This document shows positions 1 through 7,445 of a DNA stretch of 25,724 bases, in pieces (the first letter of the stretch is position 1; every line of letters begins with the position of its first letter). Both the position numbers and the translations under genes were made by a program. The stretch is from an uncultured Clostridia bacterium (lineage in GTDB: Bacteria > Bacillota > Clostridia > UBA1381 > UMGS1253): NCBI GenBank assembly GCA_934457145.1, contig CAKSHP010000026.1, forward strand, positions 1 to 25,724. The letters run 5' to 3'. The notes below the pieces were generated by a model that saw only the letters and a program-made list of their open reading frames with translations, searched no databases and was not told the DNA's origin.

Positions 1-341
1 AAAAGCTGACCTTCAACGCTTTTTGTAAGCGTGTTGTCATAAGTAATCGTAACAAGCATATCAATGCCTGTAATCTTTTTGCCGTTGCCGTTTAAAATAC
101 CTTTAAAACTGCCAATGGTCTTAAAGCTTCTGCTCACGGCTATGTCGTTTTCAAGCCTGTAAACCTCGCCGATCGACGCGTCTGCAAGCTTTTCAAGATC
201 TGCCGCATCTTCAACCAAATAAGGATCCTGCCATGTGCCCGAACCCTTAAGCGTACCGCCGGCTGCAAATGTCATGTTTGCCGGCAAAACGGTAAACAGC
301 ATCATTACAGCCAAAACCATGCTTAAAAATCTTTTTTGCAT
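1..341 (-). CDS. Partial secreted surface protein with GLUG-like N-terminal region (3' end outside window)
   Basis: The reading frame opens at an ATG at 339-341 and stays open through position 1, giving 113 codons; the rest of the gene lies beyond the window. A ribosome binding site AGGGGG sits about 10 bases upstream. The first 26 residues form a signal peptide: MQKR, then a hydrophobic core ending in ANMTFA. The mature part begins GGTLKGSGTWQDPYLVEDA, then has ADLEKLAD, an RLENDIAVS segment and an F-K-G-I-L-N-G-N-G-K-K-I-T-G block. This order (G-x-G-T-x-x-D-P-Y, then NDI, then F-x-G-x-x-x-G-N-G) is the usual start of GLUG-motif and related beta-helix surface proteins of clostridia. It begins 35 bp after the LuxR/MalT regulator gene with no visible promoter or terminator between, so the two may be co-transcribed. 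The substrate or adhesion target cannot be told from this fragment. Confidence 0.75.
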   Translation of the reverse strand, partial: MQKRFLSMVLAVMMLFTVLPANMTFAAGGTLKGSGTWQDPYLVEDAADLEKLADASIGEVYRLENDIAVSRSFKTIGSFKGILNGNGKKITGIDMLVTITYDNTLTKSVEGQL

Positions 342-376
342 AAAAGTTTTCCCCCTGTAATTTTTTATACACACAT

Positions 377-2725
377 CTATATTAAACGCAGTCGCTGCGC
401 AGCGGTTTTCGCTTCGCTTCTGCGGCTCACACCGAGCTTTTGCAGAATGTGACTTACGTGACTTTTTACTGTTGTAACCTTTATATTTAAAATCTGCCCT
501 ATCTGCAAATTGCTCTTGTCGGCACACATAAGCCTTAAAACAAACAATTCTGCATCGGTCAGCTTTTCATATCCTCTGTCCGACTTTAAAAAATCCGGAT
601 AATAAACGGCACGAAGCCTTATCGCCTTATCAAGCTTTTCATAAAACTTCGTTTTCTTTTTGCCTTTAAGCTGTTCAAACATATCAAGCACCGCCGCCCC
701 GAAACAGCTCACCGGGCGCACAAAATCATACTCGCCCGCAATCTCTAACGCACCTTTAAAATCCTCTCTCCATGAAACGTCCTCCGTTTTAAACTTCGCC
801 GCCGCACGGATAATTTTTAAATATATCATATCTATATGCCGCTCGCAGCGAATACAGTAGTTTTCAAGCGGTGAAAGCGTTAAAAACGCTGCCTTTTCAT
901 CTCCTAAAGCAATCTCTGCCATGGCTTGCGTAAAATAAACATATCTTTTCATCATCTGCAAATTAACCATGTCGCGCGGTGCCTTTTTTTCATACCATTT
1001 TCTCACATATTCCATATCGCCTCTTAAAAGCGCAATCCTGCATAAAAACGCATCAATATTTGCCGCAAACCTTGTAAGCCTCTTTTGTTCAAACCTTTCT
1101 TTTACAGACAAAACCGTGCGCTGTGCGTCGTCTAACCGCCCCGAATCTATCTGCATTCTCGCCAAAAGCCCGACAAGCGCAAATTCAATGTCTGCCGTTC
1201 CCTTGCTTTGGATTTCGCTTATTTTCGGTATCAGCGAAAGCATCCTTGCGGAAATATCCTCGCCTTTTTCAAACTTGCTTTCCGCTATCGCGCAGTCCGC
1301 CAGTCCAACGCCGTCTTTTCCCAAAACAGCCTGAACCGGAAGCTTCATAGTCGCATATAAAAAATCGTCTTTTTTGCTCCAGTCGGAAAAATCCTTTCCG
1401 CCGTTCATAATGCTCGGAAGTCCGCTCGTAACCGAAAATGTCGGCAGGTCAATTTCTTTGTTTGTCATAAGCTTAAACGCCGAACCTATCTTGTCAATAA
1501 GCCCGCCAACTCCCTTTTGCGGCAGCGAAATATCAAGCCATGCAATTCTTCCTCTTGCCTCTTTTGCAGCAGCGTCGCTTTTTTTTCTCACCTCGGCAAA
1601 CCTTTTAAGCTCGTCATACCACATCTGCGACGTCTCATAATCCAGCCTGAGCGCACAAAGCATGCTCATCGCCTGCATAAGCGCCGGGCTCTCTTTTATC
1701 TGCTCATCCGAAAGCGATAAATAATAATCCTGCATCTCCTCATAATGGCCCATTCCGGGATGCAGATACGCGCTTTTTATCAAAAGCTCCGAAATCTTAT
1801 TTTTGTTTGCTCCTTTTAAATAACATTCAAGCGCGCGGCCGTAATCCTCTTTAAGCTCAAAGTAAAGTCCGCCCCTGCCGTATATCTCGCCAATCTGCTC
1901 GCTTGTATATGTTTTTTTTTGTTCCCATAAAAGAAACTCCCGAAATATGTCCCAGAATCTGAAATTGTCAAATTCATTTAAAACCATCATGCTTGTGTTT
2001 TGATGCAGCTGCATCAAAACAGCTCCCGCACCGCTCGACCCGCTCACCATCTTCGCAAGCTCGGCGTCAAATTCTTCAAACAGCGCAATTTCTAACAAAA
2101 ATCTGCGGATAGGCAGCTCAAAACGGTTATAAACCGTCTCCTCAAAATATAAAAACATTTCCCGCTTTATTTTTTCGGCAAGCTTTTCGTCAAATCTTTC
2201 GCCGTCTGCCATATGCCTTGCCGCCGCCGCGTCTGCCGCAGGATACCCCAAAGTCACATTATGGATTTTTTTAATATCGTCTTCGCTTATATCCACTTTA
2301 TAACTTTTAAACAGCTTTGCCGCATCCTCTGCCGAAAAAAACATCTCCTCCGCTCCGACGCTTGTCACAAGCCCCGAAATCGCAAACGGCATAAGCCAGC
2401 CCGGAATTTCGCCTCTCGATAAAAACACAAACCGCCTGTCGCTGTACTTTTTTAAAATTTCGCATATCTGCTGACAGCTCTCCTCACTGTCAGTCATCTG
2501 CAAATTATCGACCGCCAAAACTTCCCATTCGTTTTTTAAAGCAACCCCGAAATCCGCTTTGTCCGCGTCCGTAAAAATAACATTTTTGTTTTTCAAAAGT
2601 GCCTTTGCAACGGTTGTTTTTCCAAAGCCGCACGGCGCACAAAAAAACATTATCCTGCCGCGCTGCATAAAATGTCTGAATTTTTTTGATATACCGTTTT
2701 TAATAACAGCAAAATTATTCAACAA
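377..2725 (-). CDS. MalT-type LuxR family transcriptional regulator with N-terminal P-loop ATPase
   Basis: A 782-residue signal-transduction ATPase of the MalT/LAL type. The N-terminus carries a Walker A loop, APCGFGKTT (residues 30-38), and a Walker B-like strand VLAVDN (about 69-74), followed by FVFLSRGE, which is typical of MalT relatives (sensor region). The long middle part is all-helical, as in the TPR-like sensor region of this family. The C-terminal 61 residues (722-782) are a LuxR helix-turn-helix: LTDAELFVLRL, NLQIGQIL, then VTTVKSHVSHILQKLGV. Family members bind an inducer plus ATP and activate transcription. The start is TTG at 2725, chosen because AAGGAAG lies six bases upstream; no ATG with a good site is nearby. 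At 782 residues it is slightly shorter than classical MalT (about 900). It is divergent from the GT2 gene and followed by the GLUG-like secreted protein, a plausible target. The Walker B has D-N where many relatives have D-D. Confidence 0.9.
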   Translation of the reverse strand: MLNNFAVIKNGISKKFRHFMQRGRIMFFCAPCGFGKTTVAKALLKNKNVIFTDADKADFGVALKNEWEVLAVDNLQMTDSEESCQQICEILKKYSDRRFVFLSRGEIPGWLMPFAISGLVTSVGAEEMFFSAEDAAKLFKSYKVDISEDDIKKIHNVTLGYPAADAAAARHMADGERFDEKLAEKIKREMFLYFEETVYNRFELPIRRFLLEIALFEEFDAELAKMVSGSSGAGAVLMQLHQNTSMMVLNEFDNFRFWDIFREFLLWEQKKTYTSEQIGEIYGRGGLYFELKEDYGRALECYLKGANKNKISELLIKSAYLHPGMGHYEEMQDYYLSLSDEQIKESPALMQAMSMLCALRLDYETSQMWYDELKRFAEVRKKSDAAAKEARGRIAWLDISLPQKGVGGLIDKIGSAFKLMTNKEIDLPTFSVTSGLPSIMNGGKDFSDWSKKDDFLYATMKLPVQAVLGKDGVGLADCAIAESKFEKGEDISARMLSLIPKISEIQSKGTADIEFALVGLLARMQIDSGRLDDAQRTVLSVKERFEQKRLTRFAANIDAFLCRIALLRGDMEYVRKWYEKKAPRDMVNLQMMKRYVYFTQAMAEIALGDEKAAFLTLSPLENYCIRCERHIDMIYLKIIRAAAKFKTEDVSWREDFKGALEIAGEYDFVRPVSCFGAAVLDMFEQLKGKKKTKFYEKLDKAIRLRAVYYPDFLKSDRGYEKLTDAELFVLRLMCADKSNLQIGQILNIKVTTVKSHVSHILQKLGVSRRSEAKTAAQRLRLI

Positions 2726-2814
2726 CCGTCACTTCCTTCTTAACAGCCGTGTTTTTTCACAGCCGTGCTTTCCTCGTCTTATCCGTCACACTGCCTCAAT
2801 TTTACCTAAATTAT

Positions 2815-2843
2815 ATTATACAACATTTTTTTTAATTTGTCAT
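2815..2843 (-). promoter_or_regulatory. Sigma-A promoter of the LuxR/MalT-type regulator gene
   Basis: Read on the minus strand: -35 ATGACA (2838-2843), 17-bp spacer, -10 TATAAT (2815-2820). Transcription should begin near 2808, giving a leader of about 83 nt before the TTG start. That leader contains a 9-base direct repeat, CACGGCTGT, at 2743-2751 and 2759-2767. Confidence 0.7.
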
Positions 2844-2859
2844 CATACTAAAGTATGAT
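2842..2859. promoter_or_regulatory. Perfect 18-bp palindromic operator candidate between divergent genes
   Basis: ATCATACT-AA-AGTATGAT: two exact 8-bp arms around a 2-bp centre. It shares two bases with the -35 box of the regulator promoter and its centre is at about -42 relative to the predicted start. Symmetry and position suit a dimeric DNA-binding protein; autoregulation by the adjacent LuxR/MalT protein is the obvious guess. It lies about 113 bp upstream of the divergent GT2 transcription start, so it could act on both genes. Confidence 0.55.
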
Positions 2860-2928
2860 ATTTAAATTTTTTTGTTTTAATTTTATATCATTAATTCTTT
2901 CTGGTAAAAACTTTAAAAATCATTTTTG

Positions 2929-2957
2929 TTGACATTATCGCCGCACAGTGTTATAAT
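2929..2957 (+). promoter_or_regulatory. Consensus sigma-A promoter of the GT2 glycosyltransferase gene
   Basis: TTGACA (2929-2934), a spacer of exactly 17 bp, then TATAAT (2952-2957): a perfect match to the vegetative consensus. Transcription should start near 2964, giving a leader of about 68 nt. This argues for the ATG at 3032 as the start, because an upstream in-frame GTG at 2975 would sit only about ten bases into the transcript with no ribosome binding site. Confidence 0.8.
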
Positions 2958-3031
2958 AACATAGAAATTTATGCGTGTACTTTAATATTTTATTAATCAG
3001 AAATATTTTATTATCAGAAAGGAAAATATTT

Positions 3032-4300
3032 ATGAGCGCTATAGGCAGTGTTGAAAAACTTTTATGGCTGTTGGTAAGCTGCTGTTACCTTTATCAGGTT
3101 TATTATATAATCTATATGATACTCCGCAGAAAAGAAAAGCAGCCGGAAAATAAAAACAACAAAATAAACAAGCTTGGAATTATAATCTCCGCAAGAAACG
3201 AAGAAGCCGTTATAGGCCACCTGTTAGACAGTATAAATAACCAAACATACCCCAGAGATATGATAGATGTCTATGTTATCGCCGACAACTGTTCTCCCGG
3301 CGATAAAACCGCCGAGATAAGCGAAAGCAAGGGCGCAAACGTTATCGTAAGAAACCGCCCCGATTTAATCGGCAAGGGCTACGCTTTAGACTACCTGTTT
3401 TCAACCATGGACGAAAATTTAAACGGCTGCGCAGCGTTTATTGTGCTCGATGCGGATAATGTGCTCGATAAAAACTATGTTGCCGAAATGAACAAGGTCT
3501 TTAATAAAGGCTACCGTGTCATCACAAGCTACAGAAACTCCAAAAACTACGGTTCAAATTGGATATCCGCCGGATATTCTCTTTGGTTTATGCGCGAGAG
3601 CAAATATTTAAACGAAGCGCGTATGGATCTTAACATAAGCTGTGCAATCTCGGGAACAGGCTTTCTGGTTCACTCCGATATCATAAAAAAAGCCGGCGGC
3701 TGGAAATACTTCCTGCTCACAGAGGATATCGAATTCACAATTGACAACGTTATGAAAGGCGAAAAAATCGGCTATGCCAAAAACGCCGTTTTATATGATG
3801 AACAGCCCGTCAAATTCTCCCAGTCCTGGCGCCAGCGTATGCGTTGGGCAAAAGGCTTCTATCAGGTTATGGGAAAGTACGGCGGAAACCTTGCGTACAA
3901 TGCATTTATAAAACGCAACTTCTCCTGCTTTGATATGCTCATGGTAATCTTCCCGGCAGTAATTTTAAGCATTGTCTGCGCATTTGCATTTCTTCTCGGA
4001 ATATATGATGCCATCTTTGTAAAATCGTCTTTTCGTATACTGACATATGCCCTCGTTCCGAACATGGCTCAGCTTTTCTGCTTCTATATGTTCATGTATT
4101 CGATAGGCCTTATAACAACGGTATCCGAATGGGACAATATAAACTGTTCAACAATTAAAAAACTTTTATACACCTTCACCTTCCCTATTTACCTTGCAAC
4201 CCAGATTCCGATCGCAATCGTTGCACTGTTTAAAAAGGTCGAATGGAAACCGATCACTCACTCGGTTGTTGTAACCGTAGACGATATAACTCAAAACTAA
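3032..4300 (+). CDS. Membrane-bound GT2 family glycosyltransferase, processive-synthase type
   Basis: A 422-residue inverting glycosyltransferase with the layout of polymer synthases such as hyaluronan, PNAG and cellulose synthase. An N-terminal membrane segment (about 6-30) is followed by the cytoplasmic GT-A domain: IISARNEEAVIGHLLDSI, VIADNCSPGDKT, the metal-binding DAD (140-142), the TED catalytic-base motif (230-232) and QRMRW (268-272), the Q/RxxRW acceptor motif. Three hydrophobic segments follow (about 300-335, 340-365 and 380-402). These motifs indicate transfer of a UDP-sugar to a growing glycan or lipid at the membrane. The start is the ATG at 3032, with AGAAAGG nine bases upstream. 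It is the only plus-strand gene here and is monocistronic: consensus promoter in front, strong terminator behind. The product (exopolysaccharide or glycolipid) cannot be decided from sequence; no BcsB-, PgaB- or PgaD-like partner is adjacent. Confidence 0.85.
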   Translation: MSAIGSVEKLLWLLVSCCYLYQVYYIIYMILRRKEKQPENKNNKINKLGIIISARNEEAVIGHLLDSINNQTYPRDMIDVYVIADNCSPGDKTAEISESKGANVIVRNRPDLIGKGYALDYLFSTMDENLNGCAAFIVLDADNVLDKNYVAEMNKVFNKGYRVITSYRNSKNYGSNWISAGYSLWFMRESKYLNEARMDLNISCAISGTGFLVHSDIIKKAGGWKYFLLTEDIEFTIDNVMKGEKIGYAKNAVLYDEQPVKFSQSWRQRMRWAKGFYQVMGKYGGNLAYNAFIKRNFSCFDMLMVIFPAVILSIVCAFAFLLGIYDAIFVKSSFRILTYALVPNMAQLFCFYMFMYSIGLITTVSEWDNINCSTIKKLLYTFTFPIYLATQIPIAIVALFKKVEWKPITHSVVVTVDDITQN

Positions 4301-4342
4301 AAAACGCGGCAAAGCGAATTTCGCTTTGCCGTATTTTTTTAG
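4297..4342. terminator. Bidirectional intrinsic terminator between convergent genes
   Basis: An 11-bp perfect stem CGGCAAAGCGA / TCGCTTTGCCG (4307-4317 and 4321-4331) with a 3-base loop. On the plus strand it is followed by TATTTTTTT and ends the GT2 transcript. On the minus strand it is followed by GCGTTTTTTAG, which overlaps the GT2 stop codon and can end the argD-argF-GNAT transcript. Confidence 0.85.
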
Positions 4343-4483
4343 TTCATAAAACTATTTTTAAACTATTTTTTCTCGCTGCCGGCAAACTTTGCCTCTTTGG
4401 CAAGCCCGTGTATGCCGCCGAGCAGCTAAAAGCTTTTGCTTTGGCTCAGTTTTTCCTATCCCCGCTCTGTTTAAGGCTTAAAA

Positions 4484-4957
4484 TCAGTATTCCTTAACAA
4501 GCAGCGCCCGCACATATCCTTTGTCCTTTGTTGTCGAATCAATATAAAACCCTCTGCCGTAATAAAACTTCACAAGCGAGGCAACCTTTGAACCCGTGTG
4601 CAGATATATTTTCTTTATCCCCATATCTTTCATCTTTATGTCAACCAAACTCATAAGCGACTTTCCTATGCCGTTGTTCTGAACATTAAGCCGAACGCCG
4701 AACCGGTATAAATATGCGCTTTTTTCCTTCTCATCTATCTTAACGCGCACGCTCCCCACTGGCACTCCGTCAGAAAATGCCACCAAAACAATATTCTCAT
4801 CAATATCTTTTTTTATATCGTCATATGTTTCACAAAGTGCCGTCACACTCTCCATATTTATCATCTCGGCATATTTTCGAAACGCTTCGCCCGTTATTTT
4901 CGCAATCGCCTCAATATCGTCATATGTTGCACACCGAACCTCAAAGCCCATGTTCAT
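4484..4957 (-). CDS. GNAT family N-acetyltransferase
   Basis: A 157-residue single-domain GNAT protein. The N-terminal part FEVRCATYDDIEAIAKIT is a typical beta1-alpha1 start. The acetyl-CoA loop (motif A) reads RLNVQNNGIGKSLM, followed by KKIYLHTGSKVASLVKFYYGRGF, where the family has its LxV and YxxxGF segments. The acceptor substrate is unknown. It is the last gene of the argD-argF transcript, 24 bp after the argF stop. The ATG at 4957 is preferred because GGGGGA lies eight bases upstream; a TTG five codons earlier would have no proper site. Its position after argF hints at a role on an amino acid or small metabolite, but it lacks any feature that would make it a dedicated N-acetylglutamate synthase. 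Confidence 0.85.
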   Translation of the reverse strand: MNMGFEVRCATYDDIEAIAKITGEAFRKYAEMINMESVTALCETYDDIKKDIDENIVLVAFSDGVPVGSVRVKIDEKEKSAYLYRFGVRLNVQNNGIGKSLMSLVDIKMKDMGIKKIYLHTGSKVASLVKFYYGRGFYIDSTTKDKGYVRALLVKEY

Positions 4958-4981
4958 CACAATTTCCCCCAAACATATTTT

Positions 4982-5905
4982 TTATTTTCCCATAAATGTT
5001 GCCATAATCGCTTTCTGTGCATGAAGTCTGTTTTCGGCTTCATCAAATATAACAGAGTTTTTCCCGTCTATAACGTCGCTTGTAACTTCATAGCCTCTGT
5101 ATGCCGGCAGACAATGCATAAATATCGCGTCATCATTTGCATAAGAAAACATCTTTTTGTCAATCTGATACGGCATAAACACCTTTATTCTCTCTTCTTT
5201 TTCGCTCTCCTGCCCCATGCTTACCCAGGTGTCCGAATAAACAATGTCCGCATCCTTAATAGCCTCTTTCGGATCGTTTGTCACAACAACGCAGCTGCCT
5301 TTCTGCTTTGCGTCAGCCTTTGCATTTTCAACAATTTCATCATTGCACATATAATCCTTCGGCGTTGCAACACATATATCCATGCCAACCTTTGCACAGC
5401 CGTACATAAGCGAGTGCGCCATGTTGTTTCCGTCGCCCAGATATGCCATCTTAAGCCCCTCAAGGCGGCGCTTATGTTCATATGCCGTCATCAAATCCGC
5501 CATCACCTGGCACGGATGCAGCAAGTCCGTCAGTCCGTTTATAACCGGTATGCTCGCATATTTTGCCAAGTCCTCAACGTCTTTGTGATCGTATGTACGA
5601 ATCATTATACCGTCCAAAAACCTTGAAAGAACATTTGCCGTATCATAAACCGACTCCCCTCTGCCAAGCTGAATATCGTTTGAGCTTAAAAACAGCGGAT
5701 ATCCTCCAAGCTGCGTCATGCCAACTTCAAACGAAACCCTCGTTCTGGTAGACGATTTTGAAAAAATCATTCCGAGAGTTTTCCCTTTTAAAACAGGGTG
5801 CGCAATGCCCGCTTTCGTTTCCGCCTTAAGCTTTAAACCAAGCTTTAGCATGTTTTCTATTTCCTCGCTTGTAAAATCGTGTATCGTTAAAAAATCCTTT
5901 TTCAT
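4982..5905 (-). CDS. argF: Ornithine carbamoyltransferase
   Basis: A 307-residue enzyme that makes citrulline from ornithine and carbamoyl phosphate in arginine biosynthesis (cytoplasmic, normally a trimer). Signature elements are all present: SSTRTR for carbamoyl phosphate (STRTR at 52-56), HPCQ (130-133), the ornithine-binding DTWVSMG loop (225-231) and HCLPA (264-268) with the reactive cysteine. The length is that of the family. The start is ATG 5905 with AAGGAGG eight bases upstream; that site begins in the argD stop codon, so the two genes are translationally linked with 13 bp between them. With argD upstream and no arginine deiminase or carbamate kinase nearby, the biosynthetic role fits better than the catabolic one. 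Confidence 0.96.
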   Translation of the reverse strand: MKKDFLTIHDFTSEEIENMLKLGLKLKAETKAGIAHPVLKGKTLGMIFSKSSTRTRVSFEVGMTQLGGYPLFLSSNDIQLGRGESVYDTANVLSRFLDGIMIRTYDHKDVEDLAKYASIPVINGLTDLLHPCQVMADLMTAYEHKRRLEGLKMAYLGDGNNMAHSLMYGCAKVGMDICVATPKDYMCNDEIVENAKADAKQKGSCVVVTNDPKEAIKDADIVYSDTWVSMGQESEKEERIKVFMPYQIDKKMFSYANDDAIFMHCLPAYRGYEVTSDVIDGKNSVIFDEAENRLHAQKAIMATFMGK

Positions 5906-5918
5906 CACTTTCTCCTCC

Positions 5919-7106
5919 TTATATGTTATCAATTGCCTCTCGCAGCGCAGCTATAAATCCGTCAACGTCTTTTTTTGTTATAATAAGCGGCGGAAGTATC
6001 CTCAGCGTATCTTTGCACACTCCGCATAAATACTTTTTCTCAAACAGATTTTGGTTAATCTTTTTTGCAAGTCCCTCTTTAAACTCAACCCCTATCATTA
6101 ACCCCAATCCTCTTATCTGCACTATATTGCCGTTTTCCTTTTTAAGCTCTTCCAATTTTTCTTTAAAATACTCCCCAACAGTCTGCGCATTGTAAACAAG
6201 CTTTTCTTTTGAAATAATGTCAAGCACGGCGTTTGCCGCAGCCGTGCAAAACGGATTTCCCCCAAAGGTCGAACCGTGGTCGCCCGGCTCAAACGCCGCA
6301 CAAAAATCCTTTGCACACACCGCCCCTATAGGCACTCCGCCGCCCAAAGCCTTTGCAATTGTAAATATATCCGGCTCAATTTCGTAATGCTCATATGCAA
6401 ACATTTTTCCCGTTCTTCCGATACCTGTCTGTACCTCGTCTGCAATAAGCAGTATGTTTTTTTCGTCACATAAGCGGCGCAATTTTTTTACATATTCTTT
6501 ATCACACGGATACACTCCGCTCTCGCCCTGAACAAGCTCTATCATAATTGCCGCAGTGTTTTCGTCCGCTGCCTTGCAAAGCGCCTCAAAATCATTTATC
6601 AAAACATGCTTAAATCCCGGCGTAAGCGGTTTGTAAGGCTTTTGATACTTTTCCTGAGCCGTTGCCGCAACGGTTGCAAGCGTGCGCCCGTGAAAAGAAG
6701 ATTTAAGCGTTATTATTTCATTTTTATGAGCCATGCCCTTTTTATAAAAATAAATCTTTGCAAGCTTTATCGCGCCCTCGTTCGCCTCCGCTCCCGAGTT
6801 TGCAAAAAACACCTTGTCCGCACAAGAAATATTGCAAATCTTTTTTGCAAGCTCGCCTTGATTTTCTATATAATAAAGATTAGATGTGTGTATAAGCTTT
6901 TGCGCCTGATTTATAATCGCCTGCGTATATTCTTTATGGCAGTAACCCAGTGCATTAACGGCAATCCCCGCAAAAAAATCCGTATATTCTTCGCCCTCTT
7001 TCGTATAAAGCTTTATTCCCTCTCCTCTTTCAAAGCACACAGGCAGCCTTTTTCCGAAAGTATTCATAAAATATTTTTCATCATTTTCAATATAGCTTTC
7101 TGCCAT
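5919..7106 (-). CDS. argD: Acetylornithine aminotransferase
   Basis: A 395-residue class-III PLP aminotransferase that converts N-acetylglutamate semialdehyde to N-acetylornithine. Visible features: FFANSGAEANEGAIKLA (phosphate-binding region, about 102-118), SSFHGRT, DEVQTGIGRTG with the PLP-contacting aspartate at about 223, the Schiff-base lysine in AKALGGG at about 252, and HGSTFGGNP. The close relatives succinylornithine and GABA transaminase cannot be fully excluded, but the argF neighbour supports ArgD. The start is the ATG at 7106, with GAAAGGAAG seven bases upstream; in-frame codons further upstream have no ribosome binding site. It is the first gene of the argD-argF-GNAT operon. argC, argJ and argB are not in this window. 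Confidence 0.94.
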   Translation of the reverse strand: MAESYIENDEKYFMNTFGKRLPVCFERGEGIKLYTKEGEEYTDFFAGIAVNALGYCHKEYTQAIINQAQKLIHTSNLYYIENQGELAKKICNISCADKVFFANSGAEANEGAIKLAKIYFYKKGMAHKNEIITLKSSFHGRTLATVAATAQEKYQKPYKPLTPGFKHVLINDFEALCKAADENTAAIMIELVQGESGVYPCDKEYVKKLRRLCDEKNILLIADEVQTGIGRTGKMFAYEHYEIEPDIFTIAKALGGGVPIGAVCAKDFCAAFEPGDHGSTFGGNPFCTAAANAVLDIISKEKLVYNAQTVGEYFKEKLEELKKENGNIVQIRGLGLMIGVEFKEGLAKKINQNLFEKKYLCGVCKDTLRILPPLIITKKDVDGFIAALREAIDNI

Positions 7107-7232
7107 TTTTGCATCTTCCTTTCTTGTTCTTATACATACACTTTTTGTTTGCCTCATAATAATCTGCTTTAAAACAAAAAAGCGCACCGTTATCTTCGCC
7201 GGTTAAATCCCGTATATTCTTAATACTTTTTT

Positions 7233-7244
7233 ATAATTATACAT
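7233..7244 (-). promoter_or_regulatory. Arginine-box-like operator candidate overlapping the argD -10 box
   Basis: The minus strand reads ATGTATAATTAT followed by AAA. The same 12 bases occur again on the plus strand at 7313-7324. AT-rich, nearly symmetric TGTATAATTATACA-type sites are what ArgR/AhrC hexamers bind in clostridia as I recall. An adjacent imperfect inverted repeat, ATACAT-TAAT-ATGTAT (7239-7254), lies in the promoter spacer. Confidence 0.4.
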
Positions 7245-7264
7245 TAATATGTATTAAAATGCAA
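7236..7264 (-). promoter_or_regulatory. Promoter of the argD-argF-GNAT operon
   Basis: On the minus strand: -35 TTGCAT (7259-7264), 17-bp spacer, -10 TATAAT (7236-7241), preceded by TG. The -35 is a weak match, the -10 a perfect one. An arginine-box-like sequence overlaps the -10 and spacer, as expected for a repressible promoter. The transcript would start near 7229, about 120 nt before the argD ATG. Confidence 0.5.
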
Positions 7265-7312
7265 TATTTATTTCAAATTTTCCTTTGCAATTCAATTTAT
7301 TTTTGCGCGCCA

Positions 7313-7330
7313 ATGTATAATTATGTACAT
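7313..7330 (+). promoter_or_regulatory. Second arginine-box-like operator candidate, upstream of argD
   Basis: ATGTATAATTATGTACAT: an imperfect palindrome whose first 12 bases repeat the site at 7233-7244 in the opposite orientation. The two sites are about 80 bp apart, a spacing that would allow looping by one ArgR hexamer. Confidence 0.35.
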
Positions 7331-7360
7331 TTTGCGTATCGCCCGAAACATCATTTGTTC

Positions 7361-7414
7361 AAATATAACAAAACGAGCGCATAAGCAAACAATTAATTTT
7401 TTGCCTATGCGCTC
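7361..7414 (-). terminator. Intrinsic terminator of the GH39-like glycosidase gene
   Basis: On the minus strand: GAGCGCATA (7406-7414) pairs with TATGCGCTC (7375-7383), and further pairs continue inward. The stem is followed by GTTTTGTTATATTT (7361-7374). It begins about 30 bases after the stop codon of the glycosidase gene. Confidence 0.7.
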
Positions 7415-7445
7415 TGTGCATTTTTCTAAAGCTCCGCCTCAGCTT

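Noticed and set aside
2975..3031. Upstream GTG start extending the GT2 glycosyltransferase by 19 residues
   Set aside because: It would be about ten bases from the predicted transcription start and has no ribosome binding site, whereas ATG 3032 has AGAAAGG at good spacing.
5021..5626. Plus-strand open frame of 201 codons within argF
   Set aside because: Antisense to argF, whose motifs are all intact; the translation looks random and there is no start context.
4982..7106. Catabolic (arginine deiminase pathway) reading of the carbamoyltransferase
   Set aside because: argD is coupled to it and neither arginine deiminase nor carbamate kinase is present; the biosynthetic role fits better.
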